64,000 bases of DNA from Vermamoeba vermiformis. Its lineage: Eukaryota; Tubulinea; Echinamoebida. The notes beneath the pieces are model-generated. The model was given only the letters and a program-made list of their open reading frames with translations, did not search any database and had not been told where the DNA came from. The stretch covers positions 186,001 to 250,000 of the forward strand of contig JBEWZL010000276.1 of assembly GCA_045837725.1 (NCBI GenBank), read 5' to 3'. Positions 38,101 through 49,175 of this stretch are shown here, piece after piece (the stretch's first letter is position 1; each line of letters starts with the position of its first letter). The position numbers and the translations under genes were made by a program.

Positions 38101-38587
38101 AGAATTCATTTTCACATTTCCCAATAATTTGACCGTTAATTGAGATCGTAGCTGCGAATTAATAATTAAAAATAATTGTACATTATAATATCTTGACTTA
38201 CCAATCGTATCTATGCCTTCGCAACGCAATCTAATAAGTGAACTGTTGTTGTTCGATAATACATTATCAGCTACAGCAAATTCTCGTTCATATCTCCAGT
38301 CACAACGCGGGATCCACCTTTGAGCTGAAAGAAAAAATTAAATAAATTGTGTAAAATGGTATTTATGCGAATATAATACCTGACTCGTTATAATCTTTGT
38401 ATGGGTCAGCAATTATATTTTTTCTGAGAAGATCTAAGTGAATTAAGCCAGGCACAGTTGCTTCAATTTCATTTAAAGGCACATCCGACGGTGGTTCGCA
38501 TCTATATACGTCCTCTAAGGCACTATAGGCCTTATTAACACCTAGGCACGTTAATTTCCACGCGCCATTCAGATCTATGGTCGCCAT
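35166..38587 (-). CDS. MANBA: Beta-mannosidase (GH2)
   Basis: Removes terminal beta-linked mannose, as at the end of N-glycan breakdown. About ten exons join in frame. Sequence follows the family: [72 protein letters not shown] and [12 protein letters not shown]. The acid/base Glu lies in [11 protein letters not shown] and the nucleophile Glu in [10 protein letters not shown]. Animal MANBA has a signal peptide and is lysosomal; this one starts directly with the sugar-binding domain ([12 protein letters not shown]), so it appears cytosolic unless an upstream exon was missed. A palindrome copy lies in an intron at 35905-35916. Confidence 0.95.
35905..35916. repeat. TGACACGTGTCA palindrome copy
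   Basis: Perfect 12-bp palindrome in a beta-mannosidase intron. Confidence 0.6.
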
Positions 38588-38687
38588 TGCAAGTTAAGAA
38601 AAATCAAATTGATACTCACAAAATCAGTTTAAAACCGCGTTATTTCAATATAATTTATTGTCTATACATTAAATAAGGCTATTTATA

Positions 38688-39082
38688 TTAGAGGTTCTTG
38701 TATTCCTTGCCGGTTTCCATGCGAGCAGGTTGAGCGCCGTCAGAAACACGGTAGTAAGCGGGTTGAACATCAGCACCGCGCTCGTATCTATATAAATGAT
38801 ATTAATTACATATCAACACGTATATTAACGTAAAGATCGCAATAAATCGCCCTAGTATGAGTCGAGATTTGTTAACTTACTCAGCGTTTCTCTTGGCGTT
38901 CAATTGAGCGGCGTGTTCTTTCTTGAATTGACCGAGGCACAAAGCGTGGTAAGCATTGCCGTCATAGAGACGTTCCTCGGCTAATAATAAAGCGATTAGA
39001 GATCTGTTTTTGCAATTTTCGCTAACGAAGTAAATCTACCTTTGTAAACAGTCTTGTTGCAAAAAGAGCACTTAGTAGACAT
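38688..39082 (-). CDS. Small half-LIM-like zinc-binding protein
   Basis: Three short exons on the minus strand (about 39037-39082, 38879-38978, 38688-38788) join in frame to a protein of about 80 residues. The start MSTKCSFCNKTVYK and HALCLGQF resemble the first zinc site of a LIM domain (CxxC...HxxC), but the second zinc site is absent. The tail (YERGADVQPAYYRVSDG, then RMETGKEYKNL) resembles the C-terminal part of small amoebozoan and fungal LIM-like proteins. It could be a cytoskeletal adaptor. The family is a guess; the exon structure is well supported by splice sites. Confidence 0.7.
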
Positions 39083-39315
39083 TATGAAATGATGTGTGGT
39101 GATTAGGTGGTTGAAATATTGACAATAAAAGATTCGAGCGAAAGATTTTTTCTTCAGTTTGGCCCTGATAGATTTTCGAACTCACAAAGTGCAGATCCAA
39201 GCCAGATTTTAATGTTAATCTATTGTATACTACATATGAACTCATAAAATGACGCGTATTGGAAAATATTGAATGTTTGTACTTGTAAACACCAGATTTG
39301 CGCTTGATTTTTAAA

Positions 39316-41316
39316 ATGCCGCCGAAATTGTCGAATCCACAAGACGTAACGATTATAGACGATGATATAACACCTGAATCCGTACAAGTCACTTATACTA
39401 GTGCAGCACAAATGTAAGAACTGGATCTGAATTAATAATTCTGTCCCTCAATTTTATTAATTTTATTAATTTTAGCAAAGAGGTTAATAAATACGCTAAG
39501 TCAAAAGAAACGGCGGTAAGAATGAGCTAATAATCGGGCGTACAATTAAAATAATTTTTATTAATTTTTGGATCTCGATCCAGTGGCGCAACAACATCCC
39601 ATTATTATACGATTACTTTATACACCATCATATTGTGAATACTCCTAGAGCAATTTGTTGGGGCAGAACTCATGAAGCCGAAGAAGGGTGGAATCAAAGT
39701 TTGTTTTATACAGAGGAGCAGTACGTGGCCCCAAATCAGTACAAATTGCCTATTTTATAATTAAATTTATTAATTAATTGTCAGGCCTGAAGGATCTACC
39801 CAAAAAAATACGATAATAATGGCCAAGGCACAAATTTTCGACAAACACTCGGTTAGCTTGCATCGCTTGAAAGAATGGAAGGACTTTGAAGTGTCCCCTC
39901 ATATCAATAAGCAATTGAAGCTTAATAACCCGCTGACTGCTGTTTTAAATTTGAGATCTGCGCCGTTCAATCCAGCAGTCTTAGCCTCGCATTCTAAAGA
40001 CGATAGCAACACGTATATATGGCGCGTACAATATCAAGGTGACATGAGTGACAAAGACACCGATAGTACACCTGATATTACGTAAGCTTAAGTTACATCC
40101 AGCAACTGCAAAATCGGATCTGATTTTAATTTTCTCTTAAAGGCTTCGTGGACATACAAAAGCAGCAGGATATGCCTTAGCATGGGCGAACAATACTCCT
40201 AGAGTGGCTAGTGGAGGTAAGGGACTCAGCTTTTTGTTTTATTGAAAACTAATTTTTTTTCAGGCGCGGATGCGACAGTCTGTGTATGGGATTTAAATAG
40301 CAATTTGAATTCAATAGGCAATAGGGGTACAGTAATGGACCAGACTATAACCCTACTTGACGGTCACTCCGCTGAAATACAAGATCTCAAGTTCAAACCT
40401 GGCGATGATAATGTAAGGACTAAACTTTGCTGTAGAATCGCTGAATATGGAATACTAACACCTAATTATAGCTTATTATGTCTGGCGGTGACGATGGAAT
40501 TATTTGTATGTGGGATCTGAGGCAGAAACGTTATGTAGCGAAGGTATGAAACACTCTGCAATTTCATTGACAGATTAATGCCAATACTTGCCTTATTTAG
40601 ACAAAGATCATGTACACGGACATCAATTCACTGGACTTCAACCAAGTCAATTCGAATCAAGTAGCAGTCGGAAGTAGACAAGGCCAAGTAGTATTGTACG
40701 TAAAATGTAGAATTATAGGACTCGCTTAATAATGACCTTATAATAGAGTTGATATTCGAAGGCAAGATGAAAAATACGTAAGACTTAATTTCGATGTGCC
40801 TTTTATGGTAATTAATCTCAATTTCAATCTCCAGGGCACATTCAGCCAGAACGACAAAGAAAAGCAGCTCGTTAAAGTGCAGTGGTCCCCTAGCGGCGAT
40901 TATTTGGGCGTAGCTGAAGATGGAAATGTGTTTGTGTGGCGCATGAATGAGGGCAAGGTACGCACCAAAAATATATAATTTCCTTTTATGGGAATATCTG
41001 ATCAAGTTATTAGATACCTACATCGCCCATGTTTTGGCACTTAGGACACAACTACAGGCTGAAGTAAGTAATTTTTTGTAAATTATGACACGCGATGTTG
41101 ACACGTGTCAATAGCTGCAAGAGTGACGTGGAAGATTTCAACTGGCACCCGACTGACCCGCACTTGCTGGCCTCTATTGCGAGTCATCAAGGCGGCGGTG
41201 GTTCTTTGCAGCTGTGGCGCATCAATGAGCTGCTAACCCTCAGTGACGAAGAGTTGAAAAACAACGAGTATTTGATGCGCGTGACAGGAGGCTCAAATAA
41301 TAGACAACAACAATAA
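39316..41316 (+). CDS. RBBP4/RbAp48-like histone-binding WD40 protein
   Basis: About nine exons join in frame to roughly 450 residues. The acidic start (VTIIDDDITPESVQV) is followed by a helix and WRNNIPLLYDYFIHHHIVNTP, matching the N-terminal WKKNTPFLYD-like helix of RBBP4/MSI1 proteins, and then CWGRTHEAEEGWNQSLFYTEEQ. WD repeats follow: YIWRVQYQGDM, LRGHTKAAGYALAWA, ATVCVWDLNSN, LDGHSAEIQDLKFKP, GIICMWDLRQK and LQLWRINELLTLSDEE. The ending LWRINELLTLSDEEL is like the family's C-terminal segment. Such proteins serve chromatin assembly factor 1, histone acetyl-transferases and PRC2. It is more diverged than animal RBBP4, so it may be an amoebozoan paralogue. Confidence 0.8.
41098..41111. repeat. 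TTGACACGTGTCAA palindrome copy
   Basis: Perfect 14-bp palindrome in an intron of the RBBP4-like gene, 10 bp after a TGACACG half copy. Confidence 0.6.
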
Positions 41317-41395
41317 TACTAATACAATGTAAATATCACCTGTTGTACAATATGATAATAAGCTTAGTTTAAATTACAATGGCTTTATTATTTTT

Positions 41396-44015
41396 TCACC
41401 GTTCGTTGTTCGCGTTGTGATTATTGTCGCCCAACAACTGTTCTAATTCGTGAATTCGCTTCACCATGGCTAATTTCTCCGCCAATCGTTGTTTTGCAGC
41501 GTGAATGTTCAGTTGGAACAAGTGCACGCCGTACATTGACGTCACGACAAAATCATCGAGGCCGTCGTTAGTCACATCTCCCACGAGCACGTCAAAAATT
41601 GGATGTGCAAAGCTGATTCGTGAAGTGATTTGATAAATTTCATCTGCGTCATCGTGTTCATCGTCTTCTTCGTCGTCAGCGGTCATGCTCAAATTGATTT
41701 TCATCGGACTTGGTGCAGCATCACCGCGCGTGAAAGAGTAGCTGCGACCTTTGAGTGCTTTGAAGCCTTGATTCGAGCGAGGCACACTAGGGTCAATCCA
41801 GTCCTCGCCACTCGGGTGGTAGACGCTGCTAGCCACTTCAGGGGAGGGATTGTTGATCATAATGCCGTCGTCTGTAAGTTAATTAGAACGGTTATGTTAA
41901 CGAAACATGCACAGCTTACGTTGAAGAGGCTCATCGGGGTGAGCAGCACGCGATCCTCGACGGGAGTTCGGTTTGACAGGTGTCACAACAGGTGTCACAA
42001 CGGGTGTTACAGCAGGACTGCTCTCAGTGCTCGAGATGGTGCTTTGATTCATGCTCATCTCTTGCAACAGCTGCGTGATTTGACTGCGCTTCGGTGTGCT
42101 GCTCATGGGCGGGGCTGTCACGTGTTCTGTGGTTGACGTGTTGACACCTGTCATCTGTCCAGTCTTCGGCAGTGATCCCGACACGATGTTATTGTTGTTA
42201 TTATGTACTTCCATAGACTTTCGTTTGTTCTCTGGCGTTGGTTTCTTGCTCTCGGACTTCTTTTGCTCCTTGGTCTTGTGCGAGTGCCTCGTGTCTTTGT
42301 AAATGACCAATTGTTGACCGTACGTTGACAGCAATATTTCCATGTGACCGTCCCAGTCCACGTCTGAAGAATGAAGTGAATAAAATTGATAAAATTGTTG
42401 CAACGACTTACCAGCCACGTTGATAGACATGATTGCATCAAATGTGTCGGAGTTATTTAACATTGCGGCACTTTCAAAGCCGTGTTCGATCACGTGATGG
42501 AACACGACAGCATAGCCAATAGCGCCAGCCACGGCCAAGTCCACGTGATGATCTGCATGCTTGGTCTTGTGGCCTGCGTGCTCTTTTGACTTTTGCTTTA
42601 ACCTTTTCTTTTCCTCCACGTAGTCGTTCAATTGTTTTTTCACTCGCTCGATGACTGGTGACACTTTGCCGCTCTTTTGATCTAAATTCGATTTGAGCGA
42701 TCGATCGCTGTGACATTTGTACAATTTCAGTGAACTGATTGGACCGTCGAGCCATATTGAATGACTTTTACTCTTTTTAGTGTCTGATAACGTGTTAGTC
42801 GGAGTTAATTTGAACGAAGAAAAATAGCAATATTAATTTTACCTAAATTGGTAATGTGCAATACGACTTGTCCGTCTTGACAACCGAGTGCAATAAATCG
42901 ATGATTTTGTTCGTTGATTGTGAACTCTTCAATATCAACAGACAGCACACTAGTATACGACTGCTATTATTATAATTCTTTTGAAAATCATGCGTGCGTA
43001 CCAGCTCGTCAAGTCAGAAGTCAGCTCGGGAAAATAAGCTTGCAATCGATGTTCAATCCACTGTCTTCGCTCGTCCTAATTTATGTTATTACATGTATTA
43101 TTATTACTATTACATATCTTATTATTTAAGATGATTCTTACTTGTTTGTACAAATGTAACTGACAATCACTGCCTGAGACTAATATGGCGTATTGTCTGT
43201 CTTTAAGTATTCTGCAAAACATCAATACAAATAATGCAATATTATCTTATTATAACGTACTTAATATATGCTACTTTGAATGGTGTGTAATCGAGTCGCA
43301 AGATCTGCCTGTCCTCTGTAGTTCGATGCATTAGATCTATGTTACATATTATACTAATAGTGTCCTATCATACCAGCGATCTCCTCCCACGAGGTCTTAT
43401 CAGTAGAATTAGAGCCACAAATATTCAAATAAAATGTACGTTTAACTTCTTCGCTCAATTCAGGGGGTGGCGCGACATTATTATTGCCGCTGTTTGTCGA
43501 GTTTGAAGGAGCTGATGCCGTCAAATACTATGCATAATATATTGAGTATATATTAAGAGTATTTTTAGTATTGAATTATGCTTACTGTGGCCTCAACCGT
43601 TGTGTAAGCGATAATAGGCGAATTTTCTTTGTTTAGCTGATTGAAACTGTTCACTGAAATAATTTCTATGCCACGTCCATCTTTAGGCAATGATAATTGA
43701 TAGGTGTTCCATCGTATATTGCCGTGGGTTGTCTCGATCGCCTGTATGAAAATCAAAAATGAAATGCGATTATTATTTCGGTATTAAAATTAATATTGGC
43801 AACGACATATAATATAGTAACTTTATTTATTCTTATTCTAATCGTGTAGATTTTTGTTTTGATTTTTAAAGATTTTTTACCTCGATCGCGACCAATTTGA
43901 ACGTAGCAGCAACAATAGTCGCACGCATTGATTGGTGATTGACTTTAGACAAGCAATACACGTGCGACGGTGCTTGCAAGTCGACGTAATGTGTTTCGCT
44001 TAGCAGATCCCCCAT
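41396..44015 (-). CDS. KPTN: Kaptin (KICSTOR subunit)
   Basis: KPTN, with ITFG2, KICS2 and SZT2, holds GATOR1 at the lysosome and couples nutrient state to TORC1. The minus-strand gene starts MGDLLSETHYVDLQAPSH at 44015. Diagnostic stretches in order: VSGSDCQLHLYKQDE, LQAYFPELTS, ALGCQDGQVVLH, WLDGPISSLKLY, GAIGYAVVFHHVIEHG, MSINVADVDWDGHMEILLS (FG-GAP-like), TYGQQLVIYKD and VGDVTNDGLDDFVVTSMYG-VHLF near the end. These align in order with human KPTN as I recall it. A Ser/Thr/Asn-rich insert with VTPVVTPVVTP repeats (about 41920-42280) splits the last propeller part. Identification is firm. Confidence 0.9.
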
Positions 44016-44452
44016 AATTGAAATTTATCTGTATCATTTAGAAAATTAATACGCATCAATTACTATTATTTCAATCTATCGTATACATTTATCAAATATA
44101 TTTGATTGGACATGAGTAGTTTTATGAATAAAGAGATCGATCTCGATCTCGATCGGTGGCCTTACCGAAAAGCTATTTAAATCTGCATGTCTAATATTAC
44201 ACTATTATGCTCTTTAATTCTAAGCTAGTTTTATCAATCAGCAATTTGGCGCACAAAAAATAAAAGCGAAAAATTGCGTTGATTTTTCGGGCCGAAATTC
44301 TTCCTTGCGAAAGAGGCATCAAACGGAAAATCCGAAGTCGAGTCGAACACAACTCGCTGTATTATAATATATATATTATATTTTTATTGGCAGATTAGTT
44401 ATTGAAGTCCGCGTGGATCATTTTCAACCCTCGATCCAACGTGCGATCGGTC
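44016..44452. other. Divergent promoter region with a GATC-rich stretch
   Basis: About 440 bp between the divergent kaptin and TerD-FYVE starts. A short run of overlapping GATC words lies at 44133-44156 (GAGATCGATCTCGATCTCGA). An AT-only stretch precedes the second gene (about 44360-44385). No gene was seen. Confidence 0.5.
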
Positions 44453-46668
44453 ATGACTTCAGCAATTGATTTAACGCAAGATTGCAATTTGCAAATCAAT
44501 CTTGGATGGAACGTGACTAATAGCAACATTATACTACGATCCTCTGCAATTATTTTCAACAACGAAGGACACGCGACGGATGCGGTAATTATTTTTTGAA
44601 ACTTTAACTCAGAGAAAAAGCTGCAATTTATTATGTAGTCGATAATACTATTTGTTGAATATATTAACGAATTTACTGATATATTTTCGTTTGAAAATTC
44701 AGATCCAGTTTCAAAACCCATGTGGTTGCGGTGGAGGTGTGACTCATGCTAAAATAGGTAATAATACAAATATAATTATCTATACTACTATTGATCTTGG
44801 ACTGCGTGCGATTCAGAAGCTAGATCTGAAACAAGGTTCTAATATTAACTCATTTTAGGCGATGAAAAAGCGGAATTTGTTGAAGATGTATCGATCGATT
44901 TAAGCAAGCTCGATGCTAATATTAGAGCTATTGTTATAGTCATCAGCAACTACGCCAAAGAAAGTTTCAAGTAAGAATTCATCAGCAAACAATTTATTCG
45001 TCATTTGATTAGATTATATTTATTTGAGGCGTAATTAGCACCTCTTATTATCGGTCGTTTTTATGACTAATTTCGTTGGTAATCCATTCTGTCAAAATAT
45101 TCTAAAAATAGAGACAGATCCGATCGCACGCGTATCTTGCTAACAATTTCTTTCTTATAGTGCTGTAGATATGTTGCACGTGCAAGTGAATGACAAGCAA
45201 GAACAAAAGGATCTAATGCAGTTTTATTTCAGTACGTAGTTGGATCCGATCAAACCGTGATCTCCTTCATTTAGTCAATAACAATATCAGCATTATTCGT
45301 ACGTTTATTGAACTTATAATTAACATTATGAAACAGATCCGAGTGGACCTTATAACGCACTAGCATTGTGTACTTTGTATAGGTAATTTATCGTCGCAAA
45401 TCATGCATGAAGAGAGTGATTAATAATTACCTATTTTAGGCACACAATTATTAAGGAAGGAGAGGTGCCTAAATGGACGTTAGAAACTGTCATGGAGCGG
45501 ATCCAAGGCCACACACTGATGGAACTCGTGCCCGCCATACAAGACAGCATTTTGAGCAACAAAATTATTCCGCACTTGCTGGGCTTCGATTCCATTCGAT
45601 TTTACACCGCGCCTGTTCTACCAAAGGTATGAAAATTATGACTTTCCTTATTTGGTGGCAGGGAATCTTTAACTGACACGTGCGACAGGGTGAAGTGTAC
45701 ACTATTGGCAGTCCACTCGTTGACGTCAAATCACCAACGAACATCGATGTGGTAAGTCCACCCGAGCACGTGATCGATTAGTACTGATTTCCAAATTAGG
45801 ACATTGAATGGGTGATGAACGACAATGAAGACAAGTTGCGCTTGGACGCAGCGTGTTTAGCCTTTGACATTAAAGGCAAAATGTCAGAAGGTAACATTAG
45901 AGGCTGTCACATGATATCAACATTTGTCACTAACATGTAATTGCAGCGGTGTATTACAACAGGCCTGAGAGTCAAGACAAATCCATTGTACACCAGGGCG
46001 ATGATCAGAGTACTGAAGCTAGCTCGCAGTGTGAGCGAATAACGATCAGCATGACGAGTGTGGACCCGAAGATCAGACTGCTCATGTTCACGCTCAATTG
46101 TTACTCGCTGACCTCGCTGTCAAATGTCAAGCAAATGTACGTGACCGTCACTGACAAGGACCGCGCGAGAACTGTGTTGAGCAATCACGTGCCGAGCGAC
46201 GAACTCGCGCAGAGTGGCATACTGTTAGTCGCTGTAAGTGCAACTCTAATGCTTACTTGTAACTTTGGTGACTAACTTTGAATGACTTTGCAGTTGTTTC
46301 GCGATGGCAGCGACAGTTGGGTGATTGACACGATCAACCAGGGCTGTCACGGCAAATCCTACGACGAGATCATGCCTGCAATTCGACCACACGTGCGGCG
46401 ATTGATTCAACTCATTAAAGCTCCATGGGACGCGGATGACACGAGTCCTGATTGCCTCGCTTGCAAACGTCCTTTCAGCCTCGTGCGACGGCGGGTAAGT
46501 AACACTAACACGTGCCTTATAGCCATCTCTGACTCTTCTTTGCAGCACCACTGTCGCGGCTGTGGTCACATCTACTGCAGTGAATGCTCGGCGAAGAAAA
46601 AGCCCGTGCCTAAATGGGGCTACACGAGTCCAGTGCGCGTGTGTGACACGTGTTTTTTGAACAACTGA
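44453..46668 (+). CDS. Tandem TerD-domain protein with C-terminal FYVE finger
   Basis: About ten exons join in frame. Domain 1 begins SAIDLTQDCNLQINLGWNV, with the Ca-binding-type acidic segment and DVSIDLSKLDANIRAIVI, MLHVQVNDKQEQ and ALALCTLYRHTIIKEGEVPKW, all typical of TerD. Domain 2 repeats the pattern: LVDVKSPTNIDVDIEWVM, AACLAFDIKGKMSEAVYYN, ISMTSVDPKIRLLMFTL, QMYVTVTDKDRA and GILLVALFRDGSDSWVI. The C terminus is a FYVE finger with the RRHHCRGCGHIYCSEC signature and CDTCF, which in other proteins binds PI3P on endosomes. TerD is best known from bacterial tellurite-resistance operons and occurs in some protists. The combination suggests a calcium-responsive endosomal protein; this is an inference. 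The start ATG at 44453 is the first Met in this frame. Confidence 0.85.
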
Positions 46669-46837
46669 GTGCTCAGCGAGCCTGACTATCACCCTTGTAA
46701 ATAATCATCGCTACAATTTTGTTGAAATATTGTAATATATAACGCCCATTAAACTTGTTTTGACAACATGCAAGATTTTTTTTCCGCCACTTTTCGCAAT
46801 TGTGCATTCGGATGACCAACATATAGCTGCAACAAGT

Positions 46838-48256
46838 ATGGCCACAATTCGCACTTATTCTACGGGCGTTGTTGATATTTTTGGAGAACTTACTGTGGAA
46901 GACGTCAAAACAATTGAATCCAAAATATACGCTCAAGAAATTAAAATTGTTAACAAGACACTGAATATTTGCTTCAATAATATTCACGAAATTTCAAACA
47001 CAATATTGCGCGAATTAATCGAATTGTTGCAGCGCAACCCGAACTTATCAAAAATATTAATAGATCTGCTTCAAAACAGTTTCGTGGAGACCATTAAATT
47101 GAATAAGAATGGAAATGGACAAATAACTAAGCACTATAAAATGCATTCTACGCAGCACGTCACCGAATTTCAAGCTTGTAACAGAAGTAATTTCTATTTG
47201 GGTCTTCTTCGAGGTGCCTCAATCCATTTCGAAGGTTTAATTATACCAAATGATACCGATACACTGTGCTTCACTGAAAATGACAGCGGAATCTTGCAGC
47301 TTACTAAGTTGCGAGTACTCACTCTATGTCTGCAACCTTTGTGCAGATTATTGAAAGAAAATACTCTCACTACACTGCGCAAAATACGCCTGGCTACTAA
47401 AGTGTCCGATGACTTTTGGACCTCGCTGATGAACAACACGCATGTCACCACTGTTCAGTGCTTGGTTGCGGAATACGTCTTTGACCTGAGTCAAGCATTC
47501 AACGACACAATGCGGCACAACAAAACACTTACAACATTAGCACTCAATGTGCGGTGGGTTGGCGACAGTTCTGAACACACGCTATTCGAGGGGCTGAGAG
47601 ACAATTCGACAATCACGAGTTTGCGCATTGACGTAATGCGGGCAGGATCAGAATTCTTTGATGACCTGGCAGAGTACTTGTCAACCAATGCTTCACTGAC
47701 GCAATTTCACCTGACTTTAAAGAGTATTAAGGCCGTCGACGCTGTCAAAAAGTTGTACGACAGCCTCCACGCTTCAACCATTCACCGCCTGGTATTAGCA
47801 CTGCCCGAGTACGACTTGGAACACCTTGCTGACTTTATCATTCACAACAAGACTCTTCTGTCCCTTAGTATCGTCAATCATTCGTTCGCTGAAGAGAGCG
47901 CCAATCTCATTTTAAAAGCGCTGCAGCAGAACGAGACAATTTGTTTCTGGCACCACAAGCTCAATTCCAATTACAGCGACTCGCTACAACTGATGACATG
48001 CGAAGTGAATCAAGTGTTGAGGAGGAACAAAAAGAAGCGAGAGATGTATGTTAATGACATGATAGTACTGTTTTTCAACATCGCTCGTGGATCTGACGCG
48101 TTACAACTTCTGCCCAAAGAATTGTGGCTCAAAATATTTGACCAAATATCAATAGTGTGCTTTGAATATAATTTACACGATATATTAGCTACTTTGTTTC
48201 GTGATGCCCAAATAAGGCAGGTCGTCTTTTGTCCGAACGGGTATAAATACCGATAA
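46838..48256 (+). CDS. LRR protein with C-terminal F-box-like segment
   Basis: A single long exon of 473 codons from ATG 46838, unusual among these intron-rich genes. The middle has ribonuclease-inhibitor-like LRRs with an L..L.L pattern and N-T or N-K-T repeats (HNKTLTTLALNVRW, DNSTITSLRIDVMR, TNASLTQFHLTLKS, HNKTLLSLSIVNHS, LILKALQQNETICFW). Near the end, LLPKELWLKIFDQISI resembles an F-box. F-boxes usually precede LRRs; here the order is reversed, as in the gene at 51305-53422. If the F-box is real, it would join SCF ubiquitin ligases. It is the first of three neighbouring LRR/F-box genes. Confidence 0.7.
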   Translation: MATIRTYSTGVVDIFGELTVEDVKTIESKIYAQEIKIVNKTLNICFNNIHEISNTILRELIELLQRNPNLSKILIDLLQNSFVETIKLNKNGNGQITKHYKMHSTQHVTEFQACNRSNFYLGLLRGASIHFEGLIIPNDTDTLCFTENDSGILQLTKLRVLTLCLQPLCRLLKENTLTTLRKIRLATKVSDDFWTSLMNNTHVTTVQCLVAEYVFDLSQAFNDTMRHNKTLTTLALNVRWVGDSSEHTLFEGLRDNSTITSLRIDVMRAGSEFFDDLAEYLSTNASLTQFHLTLKSIKAVDAVKKLYDSLHASTIHRLVLALPEYDLEHLADFIIHNKTLLSLSIVNHSFAEESANLILKALQQNETICFWHHKLNSNYSDSLQLMTCEVNQVLRRNKKKREMYVNDMIVLFFNIARGSDALQLLPKELWLKIFDQISIVCFEYNLHDILATLFRDAQIRQVVFCPNGYKYR

Positions 48257-48275
48257 TTTCACAAATCCATTGTGA

Positions 48276-48280
<5 letters not shown>

Positions 48281-48320
<40 letters not shown>

Positions 48321-48325
48321 GGGGG
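48281..48325. repeat. T39 tract followed by G6
   Basis: Thirty-nine T residues (48281-48319) followed by six G residues, 25 bp after the LRR gene stop. It is the longest homopolymer in the window. It could be the poly(A) of a minus-strand retrocopy or an assembly fault; no retroelement sequence was recognised beside it. Confidence 0.9.
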
Positions 48326-48431
48326 ACCAACTCGAGGCGGAATAAAGTTAACAAAGTTTTTGTGTAACTAAAATTTATTTCGCCAGAAAGGAAACCGCAA
48401 CTAACTTCGATTACGCACCACAACTGAATAA

Positions 48432-48623
48432 ATGAGCAACCCTTTGAACATCCTTATTATTGAACCAGGAGGTCCGATCAATAACATCAAGCCGGGCGAT
48501 CTGTGGGGTGCAGGAAGCTGCACAACTGATGGCATTCACTGTGGAGGAGGATCCGACGAAGGGCCTGATTGGAAGGTCATTCTCGACACGGACTACGAGT
48601 ACTACGCGTGGATGCCTTCTTAG
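48432..48623 (+). CDS. Candidate small protein, possibly lipocalin-like fragment
   Basis: A 63-codon frame from ATG 48432. The end, DWKVILDTDYEYYAWMP, resembles the lipocalin strand pattern (VLxTDYxxYA), but no lipocalin GxW start is seen. It follows the T39 tract and has no clear exon partner, although another frame at about 48720-48830 (TEYRGWHPYYQVRYKNNKRW) looks coding too. Possible gene, retrocopy or chance. Confidence 0.3.
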   Translation: MSNPLNILIIEPGGPINNIKPGDLWGAGSCTTDGIHCGGGSDEGPDWKVILDTDYEYYAWMPS

Positions 48624-49175
48624 ACGGAAGCGTAAGATCAGTTAATTGTCCCGAGAATGAAAAACTCCTTTGCATCTCTTTCTCAAAAATGTACCATCTC
48701 ATTTCAAATAAACAAGCAGCCTTCCTGCGAACTGAATACCGCGGATGGCATCCATATTATCAAGTCAGATATAAAAACAATAAGCGATGGATTACCAAGG
48801 TAACAGATCGCAATGCGTCGCGTGCTCTATAGTGATTGGTCGGTCTACAAAGTGTCCGAACACTAGCACTAGTGTCCGGTCCATCAGATCAGAAACCCTG
48901 TAAAGCGGGCAGTTTCACCATGTTTGGAAACACCCACGCTACTTTTACACGTGTACAACAAATATGGTACGGAGCATCCCCTATAATGGCTCTCTCCGAG
49001 CACACCTTGGAACCAAAGAACTTTTTTGCTTGCTTTCTGGTCAACTGCTTGCGGATCCTAATGATTAAATTGAATTTGCCGCGCTTTTGTCTAATTTCAT
49101 TCCACTGCAATGAAGTGGCCACAATAACGCTAGCGTTATTTATTCTTAAATATCTAAGGAGCTGTTCGATAAATC
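48624..49175. other. Mostly intergenic, possible degraded coding remnant
   Basis: Includes the short frame noted above and a 77-codon minus frame (48889-49122) with no recognisable match. A 7-bp inverted repeat ACACTAG/CTAGTGT with a 2-nt loop lies near 48857. No gene can be supported. Confidence 0.35.

Noticed and set aside
41920-42010. Repeat coding VTPVVTPVVTP in kaptin
   Set aside because: A short in-frame codon repeat inside a low-complexity insert; not a mobile element or CRISPR-like array.
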